A DNA stretch of 46,281 nt from Minisyncoccota bacterium (GCA_028713005.1 JAQTPC010000007.1:1-46281), one strand, 5' to 3'. Shown: positions 1 through 8,507, counted from the first letter of the stretch. A program made the numbers and translations. Notes: generated by a model not told the origin, from the letters alone.

Positions 1-281
1 GGTCACCCTCTCAGGTCCCCTAGGCGTCATAGCCTTGGTAAGCCATTACCTTACCAACTAGCTGATACCGATCAAGCCGCTCCCAGGGCGAAAAAACTTT
101 ACTCTTGCGAGACTATCGGGAATTACCTATCCTTTCGGATAGCTATGCCCGACCCCAGGGTGCGTACTTAATTATTACTACCTCGTCTGCCGGTTGCTCC
201 TTGCGGAGCCCCCTTGACTTGCATGCCTTATCCACGCCGCCAGCGTTCATCCTGAGCTAGAATCAAACTCTTAACTAAAAG
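1..281 (-). rRNA. rrs: 16S rRNA, 5' portion (partial)
   Basis: The reverse complement begins near 281 with the 16S 5' signature (AGAGTTTGAT followed by GCTCAG, then AACGCTGGCGGCGTG) and runs to about E. coli position 330, ending in the GGGGACCTGAGAGGGTGACC region. The gene leaves the window at base 1. The classical 27F site (253-272) reads TCTA where most bacteria have CATG or CCTG, a divergence typical of CPR bacteria. The exact 5' end is estimated from alignment by eye. Confidence 0.95.
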
Positions 282-605
282 TGAACGGAACAAAATAAAG
301 AGTACTATTAATACTTTGTATTTTGAAATTCATATTTCGTTGGTAGGACTCTAACTCAAAAATATTCATACTATTTGCTGTTGTATGATTGTGTATATTT
401 GGAATTATTGTTCAAAAAATAAACTTGAACTTTACACTATCCTCCCTGCTCCGATAAGAGCGCAGGAGGACATTTACGTCCTACAAAGTGGAAAGCTTTG
501 TAGGATACGTTCTCAATATTTCAGATTTCAAAGGTCAAAGCCTCTATTTCAAGGCGTGGAGACTATCTTACAGGAAGCTATATATAAGTCAAGAGGTTTT
601 GTAAT
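282..605 (-). promoter_or_regulatory. rRNA operon leader/promoter region
   Basis: No convincing gene lies here. Read on the minus strand it leads into 16S. It holds a strong 10-bp hairpin (TCCTACAAAG with CTTTGTAGGA, 479-508), a second hairpin around 440-470 (CCTCC with GGAGG), and a possible promoter around 335-357 (TTGAGT, 17 nt, AATATG) close to the 16S start. The hairpins may belong to the rRNA leader. A 112-codon plus-strand reading frame at 385-723 crosses the terminator and the remnant gene and is probably chance. Confidence 0.4.
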
Positions 606-632
606 AAAAAGTCCGACTCCTAGGAATCGGAC
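606..632 (-). terminator. Intrinsic terminator after the RelA-like remnant
   Basis: On the minus strand AAGTCCGATTCC, a TAGG loop and GAGTCGGACTT are followed by a run of T. It lies about 20 nt after the stop of the broken HD-domain gene, so that unit once ended here. Confidence 0.8.
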
Positions 633-651
633 TTGTGACCATATAATATGG

Positions 652-1085
652 CTAGATTTTGACGATGGCCAAAGCTTCGACCAACTCATGATACAGGAGC
701 CAATGCTCTTCAGCGAAAGGTAAATAATACCGTCGCGTTTCTTGGACTTTCCTTCTGCGCTTCTCGATCGGGCAACTGCCGAGCGTCAGCACATTATGCA
801 AACGATCAGATAGTTTTATTTTGAAGAAGTCGCGAGGAGCAGCATGGAACCGGTCACGCGGAGATAGTCGATCAAGATCAACATCACCGCGCGGATGTGT
901 TCGAAATAGCGTTCACCTCCTTCGCGCCGCATATACCTGAATGCATCTTTGGCGTCATTGTAAGCTTTCTCGATCAATTTGTATCGATGATCGGAAGGCG
1001 GATATATCTGCGCGATGCGACGAAAGAAGCTCTCGCGATTTTCTGCCGCAGTGAGGAACGGGAATCTGTCTGTTATATTGTTCAT
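652..1085 (-). pseudogene. Broken RelA/SpoT-type (p)ppGpp hydrolase HD-domain gene
   Basis: The first 89 codons (816-1085) read like the start of a RelA/SpoT HD hydrolase domain, including the first metal-ligand histidine in YFEHIRAV. The frame then hits a stop. In another frame just downstream (652-815) the sequence resumes as KLSDRLHNVLTLG and then EKRRRKVQET, the conserved DRLHN helix of the same domain, ending in a TAG at 652-654. The segment that should carry the HDVVED metal motif (roughly 60-70 residues) is missing. Internal deletion plus frameshift therefore leaves a dead gene. It keeps a ribosome binding site (AAAGGAAATGC before the ATG), a promoter and a terminator. A short 89-aa product could still be made. 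Confidence 0.75.
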
Positions 1086-1127
1086 GCATTTCCTTTCTAT
1101 GTGTATGTGCGTTATATACTGATATAA

Positions 1128-1156
1128 ATATCAAAATAATTTGATGCATTTGTCAA
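1128..1156 (-). promoter_or_regulatory. Sigma-70-type promoter of the HD remnant
   Basis: On the minus strand TTGACA (1151-1156), 17 nt, TGATAT (1128-1133), about 40 nt before the ATG. It belongs to the set of TTGACA promoters that drive the units of the 1-16 kb block. Confidence 0.6.
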
Positions 1157-1186
1157 TACTTCGAAGAGCTAGGGATCCAGAAAATG

Positions 1187-1215
1187 AAAAACCCCGCCAA
1201 AAAGCTCTGGCGGGG
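1187..1215 (-). terminator. Terminator after ABC transporter ATPase
   Basis: CCCCGCCA (1192-1199) pairs with TGGCGGGG (1208-1215), with a T run on the minus strand. The sequence differs by one base from the terminator at 13587-13616. Confidence 0.9.
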
Positions 1216-1233
1216 TGTGTTGGTGGGGAGTTA

Positions 1234-2232
1234 CTATCCCCCACGAATCATTTGCTCTTCCATTTTTTTCAGACGACCATTACCATTGCCGGTCTTATCT
1301 TCCAGCGCAGTGAGCGTCTGAAATGAATTTGAATGGGCGAGGTTGAAGTCTCGGACATGCTCTCGGTGGTCAGGCTTGAAGCCTGGACCTTCAGCGATAC
1401 TGCGCACGATCTCGATGAAAGATTTTTCTCCTTTCACCTTGGTCGGTAGGGCTGTTCCCGTAAGCGGAATATCGGTGATAATCTTTGCTCCGCGCCTGAG
1501 TGGGTTACCCTTCTCATCTACATCCCCTCGATCATCAACATAATATTGAGACAGGAGGATGAGGCGCGTGCCGAGATAGACCGCTTCGCCGATATCGTGG
1601 GTCACAAAAAATACGGTCATCTTGTGCTTCTCCCACAACTGGAGCATGAACACTTGCACACGTTCGCGCGTTGACTGATCGAGCGCCCCGAACGGCTCAT
1701 CCATAAAGACCATGCCGGGGCCAGTTACGAGAGTCTGTGCAATCGAGACGCGTTGCTGTTGTCCGCCCGAGAGCTGATACGGATATTTGTCCGCGTGCTC
1801 AGCGAGCTGAACGTCGTTTAGATACTCCATCGCTTGCGCGCGGAGCTCCTTCTTGTGCGTCATCCGATACCAGATCGGATACTTGAGCTCAAGACCGATC
1901 AGAACGTTTTTGAGAACGGTCAGATGCGGATAAACGCCGTATTTCTGAGGAACGAGGCCACGAGTGGAATCCGGAAACTGAACCGGCTTTCCATTGATGA
2001 TAACATTCCCTTCATACCCCAAATCTGCGCCGAGGCAGATGCGGAGCAGGGTCGATTTGCCACACCCCGAAGGCCCGATGATCGAGACGAATTCCCCTGG
2101 ATTTACTCGGAGGTCAACGTTCTCGAGAACCGTCTGCGGCAAACCGGTTTTTGGATCCGGGAAGCGCCGATAAAGGTTTTCGATGTAGAGCTGATTGGGT
2201 GTATGAATGCCCGGCAGTGCGATAGTTTCCAT
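1234..2232 (-). CDS. NitT/TauT/urea-type ABC transporter ATPase
   Basis: This 332-aa ATPase should energise the adjacent permease at the cytoplasmic face. Walker A GPSGCGKST is at about residue 53, the signature LSGGQQQR at about 154, Walker B VFMDEP at about 175, and the switch histidine in FFVTHD near 212. After residue ~250 there is a C-terminal tail of about 80 residues that is longer than in a minimal SsuB/TauB ATPase. The reading frame is open 180 codons further upstream, but that part is antisense-like shadow over the permease. The METIALPG start sits 2 nt after the permease stop, behind AAAGGAAAA, which argues for translational coupling. It is cotranscribed with the permease from the promoter at 3128-3155 and ends at the terminator at 1187-1215. 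Confidence 0.9.
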   Translation of the reverse strand: METIALPGIHTPNQLYIENLYRRFPDPKTGLPQTVLENVDLRVNPGEFVSIIGPSGCGKSTLLRICLGADLGYEGNVIINGKPVQFPDSTRGLVPQKYGVYPHLTVLKNVLIGLELKYPIWYRMTHKKELRAQAMEYLNDVQLAEHADKYPYQLSGGQQQRVSIAQTLVTGPGMVFMDEPFGALDQSTRERVQVFMLQLWEKHKMTVFFVTHDIGEAVYLGTRLILLSQYYVDDRGDVDEKGNPLRRGAKIITDIPLTGTALPTKVKGEKSFIEIVRSIAEGPGFKPDHREHVRDFNLAHSNSFQTLTALEDKTGNGNGRLKKMEEQMIRGG

Positions 2233-2234
2233 AA

Positions 2235-3083
2235 TCAATTTTCCTTTTGTTTTGAATACCACGGATAGCACTTGTCGAGGATGAGACCAAGAATATAATT
2301 CATAGCATATCCAAGAACAACTACCCAGAGTGCGTAAGGGATGATCACGTCCATCTGCGTAAAGCGGCGGACGAGATAGATACGATATCCGATACCCGAA
2401 GAAGCTGCGATCGCTTCTGCAAGGATGAGCGAATACCATGCCATACCGAGTGACGTCCGTAGGATCTCGATCAACCGAGGCAGAACCTGCGGCAACAAGA
2501 TCCGATAGATGACGTCGAGCTGAGTCGCACCGAGCGTAAACGAGCGAGTGATTTGTTCCCCTGCCATCTTTGAAACTGTGCCGTATACCGCAAGCGTCAT
2601 CGCCGGAGCGATACTGATCACGATGATGACCACCTTCGAAGCCTCCTCCACACCAACGGTGAGAAAGAGGACAGGCAGAAGGATGGGTGGCGGCACGAGG
2701 CTTGAGAATCGCAAGAGGGGCATGCAAAGAGCATTCATTCCTTTGAAGAGCGCCAAGTTCATACCAAACCATAATGCGAGAACCGAGGATATGATCGCTG
2801 CGTAGCCGAGGCGTCGCAGACTCACACCAGTGTCATGCCAGAAGATTGTATCTCCCGTTTTGACATCAGCCTTGAATGCCACCTGATTGAACGCGGTGAC
2901 AATTTTTGCTGGCGTCGGCATGAGTTTTTCGTCGGGATTCGACAAGTTTCGCTCATGTGACAAGTAGAGATATCCTGCGATGAGGATAATGAATGGGAGT
3001 GCACCGGCGCAGATGCTGAGCAACTGACCAGGTTCGGCATGCATGCCGAAGAATAGAGGGATACGTATTTTTTTTGTTTCCAT
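2235..3083 (-). CDS. NitT/TauT-type ABC transporter permease
   Basis: This 282-aa membrane protein of the SsuC/TauC (BPD_transp_1) family has about six hydrophobic segments. A cytoplasmic EAA-like loop around residues 175-200 (EQITRSFTLGA then LPQVLPRL) would dock the ATPase. An extracytoplasmic stretch of about 40 residues follows the first helix. It is the first gene of a two-gene unit with the ATPase. The cognate binding protein (3256-4320) lies just upstream but in a separate unit, divided by a terminator and a new promoter. Substrate specificity cannot be read from the permease. Confidence 0.88.
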   Translation of the reverse strand: METKKIRIPLFFGMHAEPGQLLSICAGALPFIILIAGYLYLSHERNLSNPDEKLMPTPAKIVTAFNQVAFKADVKTGDTIFWHDTGVSLRRLGYAAIISSVLALWFGMNLALFKGMNALCMPLLRFSSLVPPPILLPVLFLTVGVEEASKVVIIVISIAPAMTLAVYGTVSKMAGEQITRSFTLGATQLDVIYRILLPQVLPRLIEILRTSLGMAWYSLILAEAIAASSGIGYRIYLVRRFTQMDVIIPYALWVVVLGYAMNYILGLILDKCYPWYSKQKEN

Positions 3084-3127
3084 AAGGTATATGTGGTTGT
3101 CGAAAAGCTATTACTATACTGAAATGT

Positions 3128-3155
3128 ATATTACATATTTTTTGAGATTTGTCAA
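3128..3155 (-). promoter_or_regulatory. Promoter of ABC permease-ATPase unit
   Basis: On the minus strand TTGACA (3150-3155), 16 nt, TAATAT (3128-3133), giving a leader of about 40 nt before the permease ATG. Confidence 0.75.
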
Positions 3156-3193
3156 TATTTTCTCCACATCAGTATGGAGTCATTTTTTAGTAA

Positions 3194-3231
3194 TAAAAAA
3201 ACCGCGTCTCCCCTGTTATGAGGTGACGCGG
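3194..3231 (-). terminator. Terminator after ABC substrate-binding protein
   Basis: CCGCGTC (3202-3208) pairs with GACGCGG (3225-3231), with an A run on the plus strand (T run on the transcript). The flank TGAATTGG just upstream in the transcript recurs beside the terminator at 6696-6729. Confidence 0.88.
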
Positions 3232-3255
3232 CTGAATTGGAAGCTTCAGGTTCGC

Positions 3256-4320
3256 TTAAAGTTTGCCGTCAGCAGCCAATTGCATGTAAGTGGTAGTGTA
3301 GCGTAATTTGACATTGCGCTTACTGCCGAGGATCGAACCGTCCGGAAACTGGATGCCAACACTGTCTTTGGACGAAGCACCGTTGTAGAGGCCGCGGTCA
3401 AAGCAGAACGTGCGGACATAGTCTGCGATCTCGCTCAATTTTTTGTCCTTGGTGAACTCGATGGCTTTCGCTGGATCATTGAACATGAAGGTGGTCTTGA
3501 GCTGAGCGTCAAATTCGGCACGAGTGCCACCGGCGCTCTTTGCCATGAATTCAAGTGCAGCATCAGTGTTCGCACCTTTGCCATACATGATCTTCATGAC
3601 CTCATACCATGTCGCAGTCAGGGCTTTCTTGACCCCTTCCGGCGCATCTGTCTTGACCACGAGCAAGTCCTGGATCTCTCCGGGAATTTTGCTCGAATCA
3701 AAGACTTCCGTTGCACCTTTCACTTGACGCACCGTCATGAGCGGAGGATTCCACGTCACGCAGGCAGCGTCGAGAGGAGCGGCGGTGAACACGGATGAAA
3801 TATCCGCATCCGACACGTTTTTTGTCTTCACGTCAGTGATGGGCATCTTGTGGATGCCGAGCCCGCGATACAGCAGATAATGCGATACCGAGTTCTCGAC
3901 AAGCATGAACGTCCGACCCTTGAGGTCTTCGATCGTCTTTGCATTTTTTGCCACGATACCGTCGTTGCCATTCGAGTAGTCCCCGACAACCACAACGGTA
4001 GTGTCCACGCCGCCGACACAAGGGCCGGTGAGCGCATCCATCTCGGTGATAGTAACCCCCACGACGGACTTGTCGGTCACGTAGCGGTTGATGCTTTCAC
4101 CATAGTCGTTGATGAGCTCGACCTTGATGTTCACACCGTATTTCTTGGAGTTCTTCGCAAGGATGCCGGAGGAGTCCGCATATGCCCAGGGTTCCCACCC
4201 AGTGTAATGCGACCAGACCATTTTATAGGTCGGACCTTCGGCCTGTGCACGAACTTGAGTGATTCCGCCCATCGCCAATGCGATGACTGCGGCCAACAGA
4301 ACTGACAATTTCATTTTCAT
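3256..4320 (-). CDS. ABC transporter substrate-binding protein, urea-carboxylase-associated type
   Basis: This 354-aa exported binding protein begins with a signal peptide (MKMKLSVLLAAVIALAMGG, likely cut after VRAQA). The mature part follows the pattern of the family named for urea carboxylase operons (COG0715; TIGR03427-like): WSHYTGWEPWAYA, then INDYGESINRY, then TEMDALTGPCVGGVDTT and VGDYSNGNDGI. No urea carboxylase gene is in the window, so the ligand is open. It would feed the permease and ATPase downstream. It follows telA with 110 nt between, probably as the third gene of the unit starting at 6587, and ends at the terminator at 3194-3231. A second ATG two codons in is an alternative start. 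Confidence 0.85.
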   Translation of the reverse strand: MKMKLSVLLAAVIALAMGGITQVRAQAEGPTYKMVWSHYTGWEPWAYADSSGILAKNSKKYGVNIKVELINDYGESINRYVTDKSVVGVTITEMDALTGPCVGGVDTTVVVVGDYSNGNDGIVAKNAKTIEDLKGRTFMLVENSVSHYLLYRGLGIHKMPITDVKTKNVSDADISSVFTAAPLDAACVTWNPPLMTVRQVKGATEVFDSSKIPGEIQDLLVVKTDAPEGVKKALTATWYEVMKIMYGKGANTDAALEFMAKSAGGTRAEFDAQLKTTFMFNDPAKAIEFTKDKKLSEIADYVRTFCFDRGLYNGASSKDSVGIQFPDGSILGSKRNVKLRYTTTYMQLAADGKL

Positions 4321-4379
4321 ATCTTCTAAACTTCCTTTCTTTTTGTTTTTTGTTTGATGTTATTGTTTCTACAAAGACT

Positions 4380-4418
4380 GTCCCACAGAGAGATAACGAT
4401 GTCTCTCCGTGGGCACTT
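4380..4418 (-). other. Hairpin in the telA-binding protein spacer
   Basis: CCCACAGAGAGA and TCTCTCCGTGGG form a long imperfect stem just after the telA stop. It lacks a T run, so it is more likely an mRNA-stability or attenuation element than a full terminator. Confidence 0.5.
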
Positions 4419-4430
4419 GCCACAGTGGCT

Positions 4431-5657
4431 TTATTTGTTCGGGGCACCGGATGCTTCGAGGTCGAGGCTGATCGTCGGACGTTGCGCGTTGCCGCGTTCC
4501 ATCTTCGCGATAACCTTTTCGGTTTCCGTGGACATCCGATCCATTTCCAGAATCCGCCCGGCCATTTGAGGCAAGGCTTCCTGTTTGAAACGGCTGATGT
4601 CTTCCATCGCTTGGGTGAGATTGCCGAAGACTTGCTTCAGCGCATCCATGCTGATGTTCTGTCCAGCTGCCATCTTGTGGATTTCAACACCCTGCGTTTT
4701 GAGCATGATGGAATTCTGCACCATGAGGTCAGCCGTAGTCTTATCGACGGCTTGCACCGTCTTCAGCACGATTCGCTGATTGGCCAAGGCCATTGCAACG
4801 ACGACTGCGATTTCCAGCGCCTTAACGGTGACTTCTTCGCAGCGCCGAGCGCAACGAATGAGTTCGCGATTGTTACGAATGATGAGTTCGTAGGAAATCA
4901 CGCCCTGCTGGTTCACCGCCAGATTCGTCTGGCGATCGCTGATGGATTGGCGGAGAGTAAACAGCACTTCTTCTTCGAGGAATTTACGCTGTTCGCTGCC
5001 CTGTTCGAGCTTGTCGATTTCCGCCGCCAGCTTCGTATCCAAAAGCATCGCTGCTTGGATCGTTTTCTGGAGACGGAGCGTCAGATCACGCATTTCCACC
5101 TGATCATCGGCGAGGATGTCATTGTCACGGCGAAGCTGGTCTGCTCCGCTATGCAACTGCACCACAATCGAATCAATGACACTTCCCGCTGACTGCCAGC
5201 GAGTAAAGTATTGATTGAGCGTGGTGCCGACGCCGGGAATGATCGAGAAGAAACGTCCAACACTGCCCGGTTCAAGGAGCTTGAATTTGTTCGGGTTGAT
5301 GGTATCAACCTGAACCTTCAGGTTGACGAGGGCGTTTGCCACCGGACTGCTTTCGGCAGACTGGGACAACACAGAAATCTGCTTCTTGAGCATTGCGCTC
5401 TTGTTGGCAAGTTTCTGGACAAGCGGTGCTGCAATGTTTTCCACTGCATCACGCGTTTGACGCGTCTGTTCGGCATTGGTGACGTCGCACGCCATGACTT
5501 TTTTGAGCCATTCGTTTGCGACACGTTCGGTCTCGGGGTTAACCTTGACCGTAGCCAATTGTTCTCCCGGAATGATTCCCATGTCCTGCGCCACCTGGGC
5601 GGCATTTGCCACCTGAGGTGCAATAGTTTGTGCTGGCTGAACTTGCGTCTGTATCAT
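4431..5657 (-). CDS. TelA-family (toxic anion resistance) protein
   Basis: This 408-aa soluble, largely helical protein belongs to the TelA family (PF05816), known from tellurite and other envelope or toxic-ion stress responses, with unknown biochemistry. The conserved core is plain: LTLRLQKTIQAAMLLDTKL near residue 190, DRQTNLAVNQQGVISYELI near 245, NNRELIRCARRCEEVTVKAL near 265, then ALANQRIVLKTVQAVDKTTADLM. Length is normal for the family. It starts 42 nt after the membrane coiled-coil gene, an arrangement reminiscent of the TelA-XpaC pairs found in other bacteria. Family assignment is firm; the role inside this cluster is inference. Confidence 0.9.
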   Translation of the reverse strand: MIQTQVQPAQTIAPQVANAAQVAQDMGIIPGEQLATVKVNPETERVANEWLKKVMACDVTNAEQTRQTRDAVENIAAPLVQKLANKSAMLKKQISVLSQSAESSPVANALVNLKVQVDTINPNKFKLLEPGSVGRFFSIIPGVGTTLNQYFTRWQSAGSVIDSIVVQLHSGADQLRRDNDILADDQVEMRDLTLRLQKTIQAAMLLDTKLAAEIDKLEQGSEQRKFLEEEVLFTLRQSISDRQTNLAVNQQGVISYELIIRNNRELIRCARRCEEVTVKALEIAVVVAMALANQRIVLKTVQAVDKTTADLMVQNSIMLKTQGVEIHKMAAGQNISMDALKQVFGNLTQAMEDISRFKQEALPQMAGRILEMDRMSTETEKVIAKMERGNAQRPTISLDLEASGAPNK

Positions 5658-5699
5658 ATCTTTCTTTGACCTTTCTTTTTTTGGGTTAGTGTTTGAAGT

Positions 5700-6587
5700 T
5701 TATTTTTGAGCAACTGACTTCGAATCCACTTCCAGAAGATTTTCCGGAGCGATTTTCGACGTTTTTGACTTTGCGATCAACTGCTTGAGAAGCTCCGTTG
5801 CCTCTTCCATGGTTCGCTTCGGGGAATCCGTAGCCGACCGGTCTTTAAGCCGGACGACTGCGACTCCCGTCTGATCCATGGTCGCAAGCGCTTCTTCATT
5901 GGTCGCCAGAATATCTCTGACTTCCTGATGAGTTTGATCGTAAACGAGGGCTTGACTCTGCAGCGCTTGAAGCGTGCGTTCGTCAGATGCCGTCCGTTTT
6001 TGTTTTTTACCGAGCGCAATGATCCTGCTCTCGATATCATCCCGTTCAATGTCTGCGATGCTTGTAAGCTGCACGACAATACGTTCGAGATTTGCGAGAG
6101 CGGACGTATACGCCTGCTCGGCGGCATATTTAAGCCTGCTGTAGGTGAGCTCATTTTCAGAGAACACCCGTCCAAAAACATTGACCAGTGTTTGAAACTT
6201 GTCTTCGAATTGGGACACCTGCAGGCGACCTTCGTCACAGCCAAGCTTTTTTAAGTCCTTGGCGAGTTGCTCTGTCTTCTCTTCTTTCATCTTATCAAAT
6301 TCTTCGTGAAGCTTGGCGAAATACTTTTGGGTATACGCGTCGCGTCCGGCAAAAAATCTGATGGCCCAGTTGGTTGCACCAACAAGGAAGCCTCCGGCCG
6401 CGATGCCTGCGGCAAACGGACCGGTGATGATAGAAAAAACAGTAAGTCCGAATGCACCGACAAACCCGAGAGCGACTGGCCCAAGAGTCATAGGATGCTG
6501 AATGGTTTCAGAAAGTGCGGTCCGCCTGGCGGCCGACTCACTGAAATCCAGTGACTGCGGCTCGCCCTGTGGCGGTATATTTTTCAT
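5700..6587 (-). CDS. Membrane-anchored coiled-coil protein next to TelA (XpaC-like position)
   Basis: I do not recognise the family of this 295-aa protein. Residues ~32-50 and ~53-78 form two hydrophobic Gly/Ala-rich helices, probably a membrane hairpin. Residues ~85-255 are charged and helical with coiled-coil character, and the tail is Lys/Ser-rich. In other bacteria TelA is often beside XpaC, a membrane-anchored helical protein, and this gene occupies the same place. Sequence identity to XpaC is not evident by eye. Strong ribosome binding site (AAAGGAAATAA, then ATG). First gene of the unit with telA and the binding protein. Confidence 0.8.
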   Translation of the reverse strand: MKNIPPQGEPQSLDFSESAARRTALSETIQHPMTLGPVALGFVGAFGLTVFSIITGPFAAGIAAGGFLVGATNWAIRFFAGRDAYTQKYFAKLHEEFDKMKEEKTEQLAKDLKKLGCDEGRLQVSQFEDKFQTLVNVFGRVFSENELTYSRLKYAAEQAYTSALANLERIVVQLTSIADIERDDIESRIIALGKKQKRTASDERTLQALQSQALVYDQTHQEVRDILATNEEALATMDQTGVAVVRLKDRSATDSPKRTMEEATELLKQLIAKSKTSKIAPENLLEVDSKSVAQK

Positions 6588-6653
6588 TTATTTCCTTTCT
6601 TTATAAGGTTTTTTGTTTTTGTTTAAATTTTCAACGACCAATCGATTGTCCTC

Positions 6654-6682
6654 TATTCTGCACAAATATACGTATTTGTCAA
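6654..6682 (-). promoter_or_regulatory. Promoter of coiled-coil/telA/binding-protein unit
   Basis: On the minus strand TTGACA (6677-6682) with AGAATA 17 nt later (6654-6659). The -35 is perfect and the -10 poor, so an activator may be needed. Confidence 0.5.
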
Positions 6683-6695
6683 GGGTCTTCGATAA

Positions 6696-6729
6696 ATAAA
6701 AAACCGCGTTCTCCTTTCGGAAAACGCGG
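6696..6729 (-). terminator. Terminator after AAA ATPase
   Basis: CCGCGTT (6704-6710) pairs with AACGCGG (6723-6729), followed by a T run on the transcript. Confidence 0.9.
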
Positions 6730-6747
6730 GTGAATTGGTCACTGAAT

Positions 6748-8409
6748 TTACTGCAAGATTTGAATCCGTTTTGAACATGCAGTGATGTCCTTGGCATAAT
6801 CATGGACGAACTCATCGAGCGCTTCGCGGTGCTCGAGGCGGAAGTTTTGGCCGAAGATGATATCTACGGCACCGGTCACTTCCTCCAAACGAAGCCCGTC
6901 GAACTCCGTGCCGGAAGGAGCTTGCTTTAGACGGTTGAATGTCGCCCGCTTGGCTTCTTCTGCAATGACTGGGATCATGGCGCCACTCAGGATGTTGACG
7001 AAGGTGAACGGCATGGAAATATCCTTGTCGCCTTCCCTTCGGGTGATGTCATACATGACGCGCTTCGGAGAAAATACTTCCTCCACAAACGCATCAGCGA
7101 GAAGATCCACCGTCGTTGTCTTTGAGACCTCGACACCTTTCAGACGATCAAGGAATATGAGACGACTGGCTTCCCGCGTTGGACGCTTTACTTCGATCAT
7201 TATATCAAGGCGACCTGGGCGGGTAACTGCGGAATCAAGCGAATTTGGCTTGTTGGTCATCCCAACAACAATAGCTTTTGACACACGAACCCCCTGCCAC
7301 TCGGCGAGGAATGTCGGCACGATGCTTTTCAAGATGTCGCTACTGACGCCTGAATCACGCTTAGCGAGGAGAGCTTCACACTCGTCGATCACAATCATCG
7401 GACGGATGCTGGTTTCAGTATAGAACTTATTTGCTCTCGCAAAAATGTTCCGTATGAGGGCCTCTGCGCTGCCGATGTATTTGTCGAGGACCTCGGGACC
7501 GCTGATGAGGAAAAACCCCTTACGACCATCGACACCTTTTTCTTTACACATCGCCAAGAACTGGCTGAAAACCGCCTTCATCATCATCGTCTTTGAACAG
7601 CCCGGAGGGCCGAACACGAGGACTCCGTTAGGCGCTTCTTTTTTCAAACGTTTGTAAAGCTCAGGATACCGAAATGGCTCCTCAACGGCTTCAGTGAAAC
7701 GCTGACATGCATCATCTTGTCCATGGACATTACTCCATGTCACCGAACTTTCGGCAACAGTAAACGAATCGTCATTCAAACCATAATTCTCAAGAATGAC
7801 GGTCCCCGTTACATCAAGAACCACGCGTCCGCTTTCTTGGAGCTTGCCGGAAAATTTTCCGGCAAATATTGTTTTTTTATTTCCTTGGAAATCAACGATG
7901 ACAAAAGTATCGTCAATAACGCGGGAAACAAACGCAATGAACCCCGAAGGAATGGCCTTTGTAACAGAAACAATGCGCTCGGCTTTTCGGTCGATCAAGA
8001 CCGTATCACCAGGAGACAGCGTGAAGCTTGAGACCGGAAATTCCATCAGTTGGCCTGCGTAGGTCACTGTGACAAATGTTTCCTGTTCCAACTTTTCATC
8101 AACATCCAAGTCGCAGGTGCCATTATCTACCGAGGGCATCCCGATGCGGAAGAAGTTTTTGTAACCAGAAGGAGCAAACAATACGCATACCCACCCTTCC
8201 CGCTTAGGATCAGGTCCAATGATTTGACCGGACTCTTCAGGGTTCGGATGAAGCGCGTAAAATTTACTTTCCTTTTTAAGCTTCACGATGCGGTTCATCA
8301 CAAACTTCGATGAAGTCATCGGAGTCGGTTTTGAACTCACAAGAAGCGCAGTCGTCTGGACCAAAGGGTATGAAACCTTTGATTCCGGACTCGATTGATT
8401 TTCACTCAT
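6748..8409 (-). CDS. AAA+ ATPase with Mpa/ARC-like OB and ATPase domains
   Basis: This 553-aa protein has a classical AAA module: Walker A GPPGCSKT at residues 267-274, Walker B MIVIDECEALL near 324, and an arginine finger in TRPGRLD near 384. Residues ~95-225 are beta-rich and look like the OB-fold region that precedes the ATPase in Mpa/ARC proteasomal ATPases; the start of the AAA module (VTWSNVHGQDD, then AVEEPFRYPELY) matches that family's layout. The N-terminal coiled coil and the C-terminal proteasome-docking tail of Mpa are not seen, and no proteasome gene is in the window. A single-gene unit with its own promoter and terminator. Possible job: remodelling the neighbouring membrane coiled-coil or TelA assembly. 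Confidence 0.85.
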   Translation of the reverse strand: MSENQSSPESKVSYPLVQTTALLVSSKPTPMTSSKFVMNRIVKLKKESKFYALHPNPEESGQIIGPDPKREGWVCVLFAPSGYKNFFRIGMPSVDNGTCDLDVDEKLEQETFVTVTYAGQLMEFPVSSFTLSPGDTVLIDRKAERIVSVTKAIPSGFIAFVSRVIDDTFVIVDFQGNKKTIFAGKFSGKLQESGRVVLDVTGTVILENYGLNDDSFTVAESSVTWSNVHGQDDACQRFTEAVEEPFRYPELYKRLKKEAPNGVLVFGPPGCSKTMMMKAVFSQFLAMCKEKGVDGRKGFFLISGPEVLDKYIGSAEALIRNIFARANKFYTETSIRPMIVIDECEALLAKRDSGVSSDILKSIVPTFLAEWQGVRVSKAIVVGMTNKPNSLDSAVTRPGRLDIMIEVKRPTREASRLIFLDRLKGVEVSKTTTVDLLADAFVEEVFSPKRVMYDITRREGDKDISMPFTFVNILSGAMIPVIAEEAKRATFNRLKQAPSGTEFDGLRLEEVTGAVDIIFGQNFRLEHREALDEFVHDYAKDITACSKRIQILQ

Positions 8410-8465
8410 AATTAGTTCCTTTCAATTTTCAATTTGTTTATTAAAGACCACGAAATACTGAAATA

Positions 8466-8494
8466 TCTTTATCATGTAAAAGGACTTGTGTCAA
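8466..8494 (-). promoter_or_regulatory. Promoter of AAA ATPase gene
   Basis: On the minus strand TTGACA (8489-8494), 17 nt, TAAAGA (8466-8471). The ATG at 8409 is preceded by AAAGGAAC. Confidence 0.55.
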
Positions 8495-8507
8495 TGTATC
8501 TTGTAAA

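Noticed and set aside
385-723. 112-codon plus-strand reading frame
   Set aside because: It has no ribosome binding site, crosses the terminator at 606-632 and overlaps the RelA-like remnant on the other strand; no protein features.
2233-2772. N-terminal extension of the ABC ATPase to 512 aa
   Set aside because: The extra 180 codons overlap the permease gene in another frame and have no ABC features; METIALPG with a ribosome binding site is the better start.
3850-4305. Plus-strand 151-codon frame inside the binding-protein gene
   Set aside because: Shadow of the minus-strand gene; the sense frame has a signal peptide and family motifs.
4350-5192. Plus-strand 280-codon frame over telA
   Set aside because: Long only because of the codon bias of telA on the other strand; no promoter, ribosome site or protein family.
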